DNA of 64,000 nucleotides from RGIG6178 sp045118975 (GTDB taxonomy: Bacteria > Bacillota_I > Bacilli_A > RFN20 > DUOF01): positions 186,001-250,000 of the forward strand of contig JBGVCT010000003.1 of the NCBI GenBank assembly GCA_045118975.1, given 5' to 3'. The notes beneath the pieces were generated by a model. It was given only the letters and a program-made list of their open reading frames with translations, made no database searches and was not told the origin of the DNA. The translations under genes and the position numbers were made by a program. The first letter of the stretch is position 1. Each line of letters starts with the position of its first letter. This document shows, piece after piece, positions 22,301 through 31,200 of this stretch.

Positions 22301-25046
22301 GACAGATAGAACTGTAAATACGTATATATTTAATGATACAGATCCTAGTGCGGATAGAGTAATTGATACAAGACTAGAAGCTGTTTCAAGTATCATCTCG
22401 TTCTACAATATTAACTCATTTGATTATGGTTATATTAGAAATAATAACTATATAACAAAGAGATATACTCCTAGATATTATTTCTTTATTCATAATGACA
22501 CAGGAGATAAATTAGAAACATTTGATCCTACATATGTTGGTACATTTGACATAACTATTTATGCAATTGACAACGTTGGTAACCAATCACATGTCGATTT
22601 AACATTAACTATTACTGATACAACTAAACCGCTTACTGGAAATATGCACTTATTCAACGCTCCAGTAATTTGTGTTGAACCTACAAATGATGGTGCATGT
22701 AGTAGAGGAACTATTAATGATTGGTATGTTGCTTCTGGTTATGTACCAATTAGTGCGTTTACAAAATATACATCAGCAGGTGTTGTAGATGATGTAAATG
22801 GTACTATGATTAAGATGCCTGATTCTACTGGTGCAAATCCAGATGGTAAATTAGTAAATATATATTCTGGCGAACTTACAAGGTATTCTTTACAAAAGAA
22901 TACTACTGATGTCTTCTATGAAGATGTGCTAGGTGAATATGTATATGTATCTACTGCTACTAGAGAAAAACATATTCTTGCTACAGAAATCGAACACAAG
23001 AAATGGTTTAATAAACAAGACTTGTATTTGGTTGTTGTGGGTGGTAGTGATAACTCATATATTGATGGCGATGCTAATGATGAATTGTCTCAATGGAATA
23101 CATATTATACTGTTGATGATGGAGCGCATTGGTACAAATACCAAAGACATGCTGTTACAGGAACTAGAATAACATTTAGAGATGGTGTAGGAACTATTCA
23201 TATGCGCTTAATGGATAGTGGAACAAGAATTGATATGAATAGTGCGCCTTCAAGCGATTCTTACTATTATAATGCTATGTATTTAACTAGAGGTACTTGT
23301 GATACTTCTATACTTACTGATTGTGTGATATTAGAGGGCGTACATGATACAATTACTCAAGTTAAGAATTTAGAGATGACAGATATTGGAAATGATCAGT
23401 ATACATTCAAGATTAATGCTTTAATGCTTACATATAATCCTACTGCAACTCCAAATCCGACAGTTACTTGGATTGGTCAAACAGATGTTGCGGCCGTTAA
23501 TGGTGATGGAGAATTCAGCTATGGAATCATGTCTTGTAAGATAACTCAAGAATCTGGTAAATATATTGTTAATTGTGCGACTGATTATAATTTGTTGTAT
23601 AAATCTCAAGACAAGAAATTTATTGATGCAGTTACATATACAATAATATCTAACGCTAACATAAATGATATAGATACTGCGGGATTAAGCGAAAACAATG
23701 ATGGAACTAACTTTGATTCATTCTATAAAGATAGAAGGTATGTATTTATTGATACTACATTACCTGAAATCAATAATTTAAATGGTGATCCGTTTGAATT
23801 ATATGAATATAAGGATAAGTGTCAACCAAATGAAACTGATGAAAGATGTGAAGTTAGTTATAAAGAATTATTCTTATCTGCTAGTGATGTTACTCCAACA
23901 ACACCTGGTACAACCGGTGTTCCAGGAGCAACTGCTCTTAGCGATGCTGGGGCATTGCCAAGTTCATTAAGTTCATTAGATAGAGTTATTTACACTAGCA
24001 CAGGATATCTAATTGATAGTGCTACAAATAAGGCTGCCATTACATCATTTGCTAATGGTAAGTCAGGATTATTGCGTGATGATTCTGATGTTATGTATGG
24101 TTCAGCTGATTATGATAATACAGGTGGTACAATTGCTGTTGTATTCAACAAACATAAGACTACAATTACTGTTTACTTAGTTGCTACTAAACATAATGCT
24201 GCAGGAGATCCGCTATATTATTACTATAAATATACAGCGTTCTATGATGGAACTAGATACCATGTTTATAGACAAACAAAAGCGTCAGCTGATGCTACTT
24301 ATCCAGCTTTAAAAGCTTCTGATATTTTAGCTGAACACGCTGATATTGCTGAGGGATTGGCGGCTTCAAATATAGATACAACTGAAGAGGTTACACAATT
24401 TATTGCTTCAACTGCAAGTCTACCTAGTGGGGTTGATTTAGCGGGCGCTCACTTAGACTTTAGTATCAACTACTATGTCACAGATGCTGCAGGAAATAAG
24501 AGTGCTGCTGTTAGTAAATTAACTGTAAGAGGAGTAACTTATGTAAGATATGAATCTAATATAAGCTTCATAGTTGATCCTGCTGTTGCTGCTAATGTTG
24601 GTGCAAATGGAAACAACACATTTACTGTTGAATTAAATCAAGGTGCAAGTATATTACAAGCGCTTGATGGATTTACTGTATACAACGTGGATTATAAGGG
24701 AGTTAACCATGTTGATAACTTGAGGTTATCTCTATATTATAATGGCGAAGTTTGGTTTGAAAATGTGCCATATAACGCTAATATAATAGCTCACGTAAAT
24801 AGTTTAGCTACTTCTCCTGGTGTGTATACTATAAAGGTTACAAACACAAGAGTTGTTGATGCTAAAGATGGTGACCTTGAGATAGAGGATATTCCGCTTA
24901 TTGTAAATATTAATGTTCTAGCAAATGTTGCAAAGACAGAACAAAATAATTACACATATGCGATTTTGGCTCTAATTGCTATGATTTTGGTTCCAATTTC
25001 ATTAATGGGTGCTTCTATTATAGTAAGAAGAAGAAAATCTCAATAA
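10374..25046 (+). CDS. Giant MBG-repeat surface protein 2
   Basis: This encodes 4890 residues (roughly 530 kDa). I start at ATG 10374 rather than the upstream in-frame codon at 10347, because GGGGGT lies 7 nt before it and the same GGGGGTATT leader precedes giant 3. A signal peptide of about 40 residues ends in VNA before EG. Order: a unique N-terminal region; HYR/Ig-like modules; twelve MBG-type modules (about 13790-21500), each opening with a K-x-Y-G-like strand; HYR/DUF5011-like modules near 21940, 22615 and 23750; a C-terminal QG-A-S module; a transmembrane helix; and the tail VRRRKSQ. Several MBG modules have a Cys pair before their final N-Y strand. The protein is probably a long membrane-anchored stalk or adhesin. 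It is colinear with giant 3. Confidence 0.93.
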   Translation: MKTVFLCLRQSCKNISKYFVFSLFFFACLFAGSVVNAEGYSNYDDYTTGTDGNHDSSVTTINGVINNECKTGDYTIVSNSYKGNNSKTGDAALECISYTPATGKQIYYLQAQTSDPLFDPSNPDLEDRDSDTWNQVTFKVHNISTKYKFIIIAEAGYSKSDTTTTDYDIYSLNDTTGNYEYGQIRNKMGTTIQPDRTGSLASSAIYASGTYTFTYYLRNTEFREHNIYVYFYDAAAEADNLTPNKTITYTLAKPISDYKFNADVAKTSPVPSADNDCAVTAGSYEVCLEYTAHYNTGGTDDDTKTNTFTVEFSNAAAFYFSTVTSHSIPLASRTVADILTYNSIYATNTFYNDGSTDKIVYYYYNFDDQTSYLQGVTANSTGYKFLLTIDANGTYNFFLTDIFGNTLDPSVHNDDTDSPVIDDVSNKDLTIYYLVYENGTLTSYSNYGDNIDTAVRNFQLQYDTINALSRLTKENVTIGLEFYSTIVIEPEYGIKDETFADILMNPLYFANDTSDELRISDTTNSSIKLTYFCRLASIADDENDGYASSDCIDSSKSGYSLHALQGTQSISSNDYGKKAVSNNFTGFSGDKYFQGLLIDDLDSISSPAADSLTRHNRTNLVLNENGRFFIRIQDIYGNSTSSTIDVSIIDQHKPVVTLANQAASSGLENVICSSMYVVGAGGGIYEYPTGVLEETDCTNSVISYNMFEDIATKAYATEKQDTIRHELTRTVVEIDKTNGFYDMATKLATFNYADAIRIGLLRASDSVIIAGDYTSSGQATSPVEKSIYQKTVNTYTSYELRTLDRNGTSTTDITNSLTRVSYGYQEDAANGNAYIADSDLIIKNNYTQYSSELKYYDADAAAVKKEFVKFTVYEMLVDATGYSTTPACDSVTDRDNNVCNDIVNTFIDKGINFKLVFEAHDYVGNVSDPITLEIRVLDNTAPGIASIDANGQMLEDPTIARNNLDTTCRLEIGSVIQNKMDLLKCYGLVMSNGTYNYVDNSTAYMLLTKTEYNAASYGAVDYSVYNTTYTHSDRIYKFALSDQLFKTTNADDDSYYNHLRVYVCRTAGTGKCGGSEQPAWEEVTDATTLKFDNAGSYEIKFEITDVGHNFVTATGSQTHTPNKTVITLCYYVNPRVLLVRPIAKTVNYGSYALNDYSIDYCVYATTNTASFFYNLFTLDYDPTGTYKDTYDFVDQNYENSAGGNYGLVYCTAADPYSQGDSESSAIGKQLKDVLANEDASILGEMSITYATGANKYNMELNTYNAYKDVGYYYITMGNLHIGRAGAELSNTDFSENYVLRLHPSYLLDGMDPNDLLQNYDSTAIKNYKVDEDFVYKYGHDQDSYGETISNVLYTVEQAKLTITANGGSKTYGMVDTNYKQANNTNALVNASKYVDEDKKISTAGYLNGFTITGLINNTNVKDYSDATAGDPRYNYIIQGYLRREMGEKVGTYYVCNSTSIITKTTGAHADCDLNGYSLLTATKHTLYDTNVFYLDENGNLEPIEVGADYRYGMYIKIGNETDGYTYHKLTRDNTDLIEFTDTFVSDVWKYNYASDEEDYSVKILPNDNNGNQNYYIEYVDALYTINPGQIIVQPGSNQGKEYSNPQHNDPRFEIIVYGETRGITKSTYADGFSTGFTDTITDVTYPNAPVYTDNPYNVGAADVVDNYLYFTERRTTTRELFGGATFTYQFPLVDLVDDKTFDWMGANYTYNSGNVCLTSSFTNSSFTQCQEGKIGIYDVSVDTNTDKVTITTSGALTYQTYGLLAGESGTAGSATITRESPNSISVGWYSYVFSAAKMHVVTNGKTLCNVSDYIYTVSNTGTSECSNYNLDWDDSAPTNRVDNDTKQVTSSVTVANTGVKYDHNGRHYCGNIGTDGYSASCQTGGDEVKTIKFFIFKRDVIISFNLYEVTYGNVYSFFSEGIFTVEDSSNLPTFGPSGSETEIITCYKKDPSGAYVVNGIKYGKFTQDDINAGITCEGVEYGISEGDTWGSGTNGLNLKFFLAPYIQTGFTESTYAVPAGKYYVYATIGQLDLATNKWLHPNYNLVYVDYNVILTAEGKTFTDVADGVVNIVPREVDLYGTYYQKEYGQAMYNSYGNYNTQLTASGVGDGTYSARLANLKDSAVNKIFDNHYYYCDGTDTTYNGQAVKYGCEMVGITSPDHTNYGYGEINNLFGYTVSAVGGAANTGMITLAAGNADEIYANFAKTPVRQDVAPKGHSNLIDPYGLMDDVGFYTINLTDIVPTVAVYGGITFDTATTILRYTNYEIKNKYAGGLYITPASIDISVYGSQTKMYGCAYNTFNNNSTYEYSYGAGYTNCVESNGTLYDLGYKYQVSNDKYNYLVSKIKTTDDGGNAITPTLDYTTLKNTNNSTLVVCALENRNTGTGCYDIAYPGNDTYYKYDVAPSAPSGTFSFNKPDNTALNTGTLFRIPLTGTNTASSFEETYDYATYFNYATKAQISMGEANRIYQLQSVGDYVITLGNLDSATNAKKMCGNNSTPVGLTADYECKNFIINYDGNNTALHVFNGTTHSFTNNDTFTLDNTDLAFTITTRKVVMNTEYNYKIYGDTDPIEGFTCKNLKDMFGLTDYVGRDYCSGGDNTFIPTGVTRFYAVDNSLAKAPWTAWSVDTEVAGGATSYNTYNDILFDVIKPHISDADPGSQILRKGEGSDAADRYDAGGEYYYIYQLSLNSDLNGSNNYAINYITGYNSTDRADSTIGTITPVDGKVEGANVGFAGTTGEGDLARWYGDSSHACHSVASGGTNCEAAYTGLETYNFYINGITKEGTGSYEDSITYFVTYTDATSGATVEVQSMIAETVFFEIVHREIYIQTEAVNKNYGDEEDYLDFTLTLVTPNDTGTGYVPIRQSDDWGDPQSLSRDDYLTFFPETTPGSGVRAFSLEAFMGTANPAAFIGDHSNRAFGIYFYRTAGETVGKYVIVACATQYANDSRCRSEYADLDSEADRKAHVASFIQTPSSNTYNASNYIVYTIPAELTISERQLKITPNEGQGFQYGNYTSGTLIDPITYYEESTYAIINGSNAPDTAVRRGLVNGGTLNGADHVNNQIALCIYDISERITCINDRQNVSIAPSLIVGYVTTTLHHDPVENYDPSVAAGITTTQRTSDTFRLPEGATLLNYNVYNDEYTKDNDETATAGAYERYALNRVWNSQPNQRYNRNVGTYKIVAGELLDNRYCNATAATPITTNCLNVNYKVTEFVENKVYIITPANITITPNDNQTKVYGLSDVHLKFSVTTTFIYKDITVDPKADLYHCVISASKCQSHSTFTNATFSGSSGNETVTINGFAYAENTLDGSDNMEDEYNYGVSRVSNKSNAPAVLDSPYSTSVSPMPTDRGNYPRYYDKYCLGTPDTAEGCTAFTTSVRYAHLTYGETSRILLGYFYVEDYNQTASTLNIMNGIIVASNEFGEKNYAYSRSIDQDTGVDFVITQLEIDATIMDVTKVYGQATDSHKADALTHDCTSSGTNNCIKDYAVGMNTAPYANKSLNNEDRLEYNFNVTDSIGSINGEDLVILTSLHGGNYYTQTGGAETKNIHLGLSVIREAGASCLITTDLYGCEDAGGYNLVFRKVDVPGNVNENYKITYGGDEKEYADVAASGYALIVTNTITNNESIGHTNDDSVTYTIYAQGATLIDAKDTTTTTVKIVNGYIKTLTIQKRDVVFYVGTYDANGIVAERYIIEQNEEVPEFPVLHAGFTTTTTSPSSKLTYYNTWFDVNEYGTATPVAGKTHAARQVRTLDNVITRLEHDDPALGVGICSRKSSNIQSEEYGVDNCSTVIQYYRANLIESGQYVFDTSEVGDYAIVRNRETTYITYNSIVLGKDYETKNYVTQDYNGTLVIYEDQTAPVIRIGNDNFAIEANANNVNPTGCTVTNSVGGSYSYQCEVSGLRFTEEGKALGKIISYITENYSDYGNNTGSTRNKNTITSKAAYKMPADIADYNLETADYQPVNNIGNASAEQTLYKTDRTVNTYIFNDTDPSADRVIDTRLEAVSSIISFYNINSFDYGYIRNNNYITKRYTPRYYFFIHNDTGDKLETFDPTYVGTFDITIYAIDNVGNQSHVDLTLTITDTTKPLTGNMHLFNAPVICVEPTNDGACSRGTINDWYVASGYVPISAFTKYTSAGVVDDVNGTMIKMPDSTGANPDGKLVNIYSGELTRYSLQKNTTDVFYEDVLGEYVYVSTATREKHILATEIEHKKWFNKQDLYLVVVGGSDNSYIDGDANDELSQWNTYYTVDDGAHWYKYQRHAVTGTRITFRDGVGTIHMRLMDSGTRIDMNSAPSSDSYYYNAMYLTRGTCDTSILTDCVILEGVHDTITQVKNLEMTDIGNDQYTFKINALMLTYNPTATPNPTVTWIGQTDVAAVNGDGEFSYGIMSCKITQESGKYIVNCATDYNLLYKSQDKKFIDAVTYTIISNANINDIDTAGLSENNDGTNFDSFYKDRRYVFIDTTLPEINNLNGDPFELYEYKDKCQPNETDERCEVSYKELFLSASDVTPTTPGTTGVPGATALSDAGALPSSLSSLDRVIYTSTGYLIDSATNKAAITSFANGKSGLLRDDSDVMYGSADYDNTGGTIAVVFNKHKTTITVYLVATKHNAAGDPLYYYYKYTAFYDGTRYHVYRQTKASADATYPALKASDILAEHADIAEGLAASNIDTTEEVTQFIASTASLPSGVDLAGAHLDFSINYYVTDAAGNKSAAVSKLTVRGVTYVRYESNISFIVDPAVAANVGANGNNTFTVELNQGASILQALDGFTVYNVDYKGVNHVDNLRLSLYYNGEVWFENVPYNANIIAHVNSLATSPGVYTIKVTNTRVVDAKDGDLEIEDIPLIVNINVLANVAKTEQNNYTYAILALIAMILVPISLMGASIIVRRRKSQ
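13790..21500 (+). repeat. Array of twelve MBG-type modules in giant 2
   Basis: The modules open near 13790, 14450, 15135, 16065, 16595, 17210, 18030, 18840, 19360, 20045, 20710 and 21385. Typical openings are KTYGMVD, KMYGCAY, KIYGDTDP, KVYGLSD and KVYGQAT, and typical ends are V-G-x-Y followed by a strand with N-Y. The twelfth is divergent: it has IEQNEEVP where the YG strand should be. The boundaries are approximate and were read by eye. Confidence 0.75.
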
Positions 25047-25059
25047 TTAAAGAAAAAAA

Positions 25060-25093
25060 GGCCGTTTAGAGCGTTCTAAATGGTCTTTTTTTT
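25060..25093 (+). terminator. Rho-independent terminator after giant 2
   Basis: The arms GGCCGTTTAGA and TCTAAATGGTC form an 11-bp stem with two G-T pairs around a GCGT loop and are followed by eight T residues. Confidence 0.92.
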
Positions 25094-25108
25094 GTGCCTA
25101 AAGTACCC

Positions 25109-25148
25109 TTGCTTTATATTATTTATAATAATATAAATATTATGCACA
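25109..25148 (+). promoter_or_regulatory. AT-palindrome plus GCACA box upstream of giant 3
   Basis: This is the counterpart of the box before giant 2: AT-rich ATTATTTATAATAAT-like repeats, then GCACA (25144-25148) 103 bp before the ATG. TTGCTT (25109-25114) and TATAAA (25132-25137) are 17 bp apart, so an upstream promoter could also lie here. Confidence 0.35.
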
Positions 25149-25174
25149 AAAATATCTTAAAAGTTACCAAAATA

Positions 25175-25203
25175 TTGGATAGATGATATCCTTGATATAT
25201 AAT
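25175..25203 (+). promoter_or_regulatory. Sigma-A-type promoter of the giant 3-giant 4 transcript
   Basis: TTGGAT (25175-25180) and a perfect TATAAT (25198-25203) are separated by 17 bp. Transcription from here would leave a leader of about 37 nt before the ATG at 25247. Confidence 0.75.
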
Positions 25204-25246
25204 TAAGATATGCTATTAGTAGTTAATGGCGTGGGGGTATTGCAAT

Positions 25247-28200
25247 ATGAAAAATAGGTTATTTTATCTTGGAAAGATAAATATAGCTAAAGTTCTTGTG
25301 CTTGGCTATATTTTTATCATGTGTTTATTTGTTGGAACAACAGTAAAAGCAGCGGGGCCAACCGTTACAATCCTTTCATCTACTTACAAAGGAAACGTTA
25401 CTGGTGCAAATGCTTATAAGGCACAAACAATTAATAACATCACCTACATTCAAGGTACAGGAATTACTGGTAGGGATGGAATTACATTTAAATTAACTAA
25501 TGCCTATAACAATATTGATGATTACACAGCGATAGCAATTTGGGAACAAGGATTTACTTCATCTGCTGGTGAAGACTTCCAAGACTATGATAGATGGTAC
25601 ATAGATACAATTGCTTGCCCTAATGAAGATTATGCTAATTGCGCATTAACCCTAGATAACTCCCCAGATAAAAATTATATTGCAAAAGACAGCGACGATA
25701 ACTACATTACTCATGGTGCTAATAAATTTGTTTACTACATAGTTGAATCACAAAACAATCAAGACTCAGCATATGTAACAACAGTTGCAGACTTCTCAGC
25801 TTTCTTTACAGCAAAAGAAATAACATATACTTACAGAATTAGAAATTTAAAGAGTGTTAACACAGGAGTGACAGTTGCCTCATTTGGATTTAAAGAAATT
25901 TATATGAACTTCTGGAAAGCAACTGGTGATGAACATGTTGATGAAAATGCAGCATCGCTTACAATTCAATATGGATTGGCTCAACCTATAAGTGATGTTG
26001 ATACTTATACAAACTATAATCACCCAACTCATTCAGATAGTAATGTTGTTGATTGTTCAAGCCAAGCTAGTTACATCTGTATAGATTACGAAGATAGTAA
26101 TGGAGTTCCAAGTGAATCAACAACTAGAGAAGAACTAGTTAATATATACTTGCCAAATACAGTTATCTACGATCATGCATCAACTACAGCGGATGCAATA
26201 AAAGATAACTACAAAGATGGAACAAGTGTAATAGATTCTGTTAAATCAGCTAACACAGTATATGCTCTTAATTATTTTTGTGAAGGAACAAGCATTCTTC
26301 CTGCTGAAATTTCAAATCCAGGCGATGATTATACAGTATCTTGCTTACAAGGTATATTAAGACAATATTTGTATGTTGAAAGTGGACTAGTAGGAATTGA
26401 TATAGATGCAACAACATCATTTACAAATGGCCAAGCATATTTTAGAACTGAGCAATATCAAATGACACTAACTGTAGATTCTAGAGGAAATTATGTTGTT
26501 ATAATTAGAGATAAGTTTGGCAATACTAATTCGAAAGCAATTATTAATGTTGAAGATATTATTAATCAAGCCTTGTTAGCTTATTTCCAAAAGAGTAATG
26601 CTAAAGAAGATGTAAGAGATGTAAATGGATGGGCTGCTAATGAATACATAACTAATCAAGACGTTAGAGTTTCTATAACAATGAGTGCTACAACAGTTAT
26701 AAAAGTTGGATTACCAATTATTGCTGCTGAAACAACTCTATTAGATAGCGAATATGTTAAGGAAGTAAGATTCTGGAGAGTAGATGGTGCAGCTTATGAC
26801 TCAGATGTGTGTCCAGAAGATGTTGGTGCTAATTGTGCTATGAAGCCAACAGATGCTAATTCAACTCAATTATATTATAGAGCAGATACTTCTTCAGATG
26901 CTGTTGTTGGTGATGATTGGGTTTCATTTACTGGCAATGTTATGACAATGGACATTCATACTAATGGTAGATATAGATTCTATATTGAAACATTTGCATC
27001 TAATAATACAGACAATGATGGAGCTAATCCAATTACAGGAGAGCAAAAGAATCCAAGAGTTGAAATATATAAAATCGACAAATTGGCACCAGATATAAAA
27101 TATGGTGGTTCATCAGATAGCAACTGTAGCGGTGCTAATTGTGAGTATATCGAAAATACATATCCTTACTATCAAGGTAGTGGTAAGCCAAGTGGATATG
27201 TTCATAACAAACTAGTTGATGGTAGCGAAGCAACTATAAGAATAGATTATGCAACAAATACTATTTACTATGTTAGCGCTAATGGACAAAGCTCAATTTT
27301 AGCTAGTGCTAGTTCATCAGATAAGTTCTTTGATTATTTAATGGCTTTGTATAATAGTGGAACATATCTAAGTGAAAGCTTGATTGGTTATGACAATGTG
27401 AAAACTGAGTTTGCTAAGACTGAAGTATTACAACCAGGAATAGTATATACTCTTATTGATACAGATGAATTGCAACAAATGAGCGAAGAGGAATATAGAA
27501 GATATATCATTGAAAATAATTTCCAATATACAGCCTTCTCAATTTCAACTAACTATGGAATAACAATTGATATTGATACAGCCGTACACAATCTTGAAAG
27601 AAACAATCTTGATATTGAATATATAGATGCATCAGATGGTACTACTCCAGTTTGTGATAAACTAGCTGCATTAAAGGTTGATTTGAATAATGATACACAT
27701 GTTGATCAAACAGACTGCGTTAACTATTATTTAGACCATGGAATAGATTTCTTTATCAAGATAACTGTGTATGATGTTATTGAGGAAATAGTAGTAGATA
27801 ATGATGGCCATGTTGTAAAAGATGCAGATGGAAAATACTCTCTTAAATATGTTTTAGGTAATTCATATACAAGATCAATTAAAGTTGATGTAGTAGATAA
27901 CACTGCTCCAGGTTTCAATAGTATTATTAATAACTTCAATGTTGGAACTGATTGTAGAGTAGAGTTAGGTAACTTGATAGGTGGAAGCGCTGATCAAGAT
28001 ATGGATATGATTATGAATTGTTATGGAGTTACAACTAAGAGTGGAGATCCAGTTGTAACAACATATAACTTTGAAGACAACGTATTTGCTTCTCCATTTG
28101 TACAAACTCAAAATGTAAATGTAAGAGCAAATGTTAAAATGTATATTCTTTCTAAAGAAACTTCTAGATGGGTATCTATAGATGATGGCTATGTTCCTAA

Positions 28201-31200
28201 TAGAAGTGGAAAGTATGCAGTTCTACTTGTTATAAGTGATAATGCTTCGACTAACACAATATTTGATTTAACAGGTCAAGAATATCATGGAGTAAGAGTT
28301 GCAAATGGTTCATCTCTTACAATTAGTGGAAATGCAATTGGTGTTCTTGTTTCATATCATGTTGATAAAAAGACAGTATTGATTACTCCACAAAACAAAG
28401 ACAAAATGTATGGTGCTGAGGACCCAATATTTAGTTATTGTGTGGCTGTTAATAAAAACACAACAGGAATTAGAGATTATTTGGAAGCTCCATTTGCTGA
28501 TATGACAGTGTTTACAAGTGTTGGATGTGCTCAATATAATGCTGGAGAAACAAGTGTTAGTTTAAGCAACTCTAACTTAGAAGATTTATTCCAAGGTAAC
28601 TATGGAGTTGCAGATTTTACAGGAACACTAACTAGACAAGAAAGTGGATCATATAATAATGAACAATTTAATAACACCAATAACATTACAAACAACTATG
28701 TTGGTTTATACAAAATTGTTTTGGGATCATTAACAATTTCTGGTACTGCTGCTGATGGATATGATTTAGGTGCAGATTATATTGTTAAGATTAACCCATT
28801 GATTAGAAGTGAAACACCACAACTGGCTAAGCAATCAAACAAGTGTAATCTGGTTGATTCTCAATACACTGCTGGTGGAGTATATGTTGATAAGAGTCAA
28901 ACTGAATATGCCGGATGTTATAGCTTTGATGAAGATGATGACTTCTTTGTTGAAAGTAATGCGCTGTTTACAATCAAGCAAGTTATATTAAATGTAAGTG
29001 CAAACGGAAGTAATAAAGAATATGGAAACCCAGATCCTAATTATGCCAATGCAAATAAGAATACAACCAGTGAAAAAGTATCAGCTAGTGCAAGTGCATA
29101 TTTGAATGGTTATAGCATTATTTCTGGTTTACAATATAGTGATACAGTTGATGTTGTCTTAGGTGTTTTAAGAAGACAAACAGGAGAAGATGTTGGGCTT
29201 TATTCTATTTGTAACTATCGTGGAACTATCTATAATGGAAATGCTTTAACTGATACAATACTAGAAGATCCAAATAATATTCTTGTTGTTGGAGGAAGTA
29301 ATGAATATACAAGTTGTTCTACTTTCGACCAATATGCAGATGTTAATGTAAATACTAATACATACCTAGATGGTATATTACAAATTGATGAAGATTATAT
29401 TAACTCTAGAGCTTTATATATAGAAACAAATAAAAAGTATGGTTACTATAAAACTTTAAATGTAACAACAGATTTGAGAAACAATAATTATGCTAACTAC
29501 GTAATTAAATATCAAGCTAATACATTCTCAATTGATCCTGCAACAATGATTGTACAACCTACTCCAGGGCAAAGAAGAGAATATAGTTATAGCGGTGTTG
29601 ATGATGTTAATCCTTGGGAAATAGTTATATATGGAGAAAAAACATTTGCTAAATCAACTAATTTGACATTCAATGGATGGACTGCAGATAGTCCTGCCTA
29701 TACAGAAGCAAGGGAAAATGACCCTAAGTCAATAGATACTCCAGACGCTAATTTAGATCAAGAACACTATAATAATGCTAGTGAGATTAGAAGTGGCGGA
29801 TGGAAACTTATAAGAGATGGCAAACTATACACAGGATTTAAGAGTAATGAGACTTATGGAATGTTTAGTGGAAAACTTGTTTTGGTTCCAGGAACCTACA
29901 CACTTAATCCATCAACTAATGTTTATGAAAATATGAATGCAGGTTGGTATCAATTTGATGTACTTGGTGCAACTAAATCAACTTTAGAACTGTTGGGTAA
30001 TGGAAGAAATCAATGTGCTTATTCAAATTATGTTTCTGTTACAGGAACAGCAAATTCAGATGCATGTAGAAACTACAACTTAGAATTAGATTTAGAGTAT
30101 AGAACATTAGATGGATATAAAGATGGCGATGAAGATGCTTCAGGTGATGAGGTTACAGTAGTATATAGAAGTAAGATGGGATACTGTATGACTACAGCTT
30201 TAGGAAGTGTGAGTGATGCAGATGTTCAATGTAGTGCTGATATCTCAAGCCAAGTATTATTTGAAGTATATCGTAGAGAAATTATTTTGGAATTTAATAG
30301 TATGTTAGAAAAAGTTCCAAGTAATGACGCTGATATTATTTATGGAAACAGATATGATTTCTATGAGGAAAACTTATTTGAAATCACTGCAACAAGTGCT
30401 AATAGAAATCACTTAGAAGAGTACTTATTCTATTGTTATCCTTCTTATGAAGATGGACTAGTAGGAAGTGTAAGTGATGCATCTAATACATGTACAAACA
30501 ACCCTTGGTATGGATTAACAGAAAATGATTCGTGGGTTAATGTTGGATTAGAGTTCCACTTGCATAATGTAGTTAGTTCAAACGGTGGAAATTATTATAC
30601 AACCGGAGAGGATTATGCGATTCCTGCTGGAAGATACTATGTGTATTCAACAATAAGCGATACTGCAAAACAAAACTACAAGTATAACTACTTAGGTGGA
30701 ACACTTACTATAAAAACTAAGACTGTTGGAATAACATTGACTAGTTATGATAAAGAATATGGAAATGTTTATTATACAAATGTTGATTGTGCTATTAAGG
30801 ATGGAAGTTTGTTATCAGCAAGTGCGACATTAATGAGTGATTGTTTAACAACTGGAACAGATCCAACTGGTAATACATCTTCTAATACATATGGATTTAT
30901 AGTTAATGAATTAGATGATAAAGATACAATAGCAGATAACTTTGTTGGAAGACCTTTAAGAGTTTCAAACTTGGATGCTGCATATGGTGATGTAAATGGT
31001 TTACAAGAAAATGTTGGTATATATGAGATTGATGATGGAACAATAGTGTCAAGACATAACAATCCATTTGACAATACATGTACAGATAATTTTGTAGGAG
31101 ATGAAGATGAAGGTTGCGTTGTTGTTGGTGGACAAGATTATGAAATCAATAACTATATGGTTAATAACGATGCGACTTATCAGTTAACTTACTACTTATT

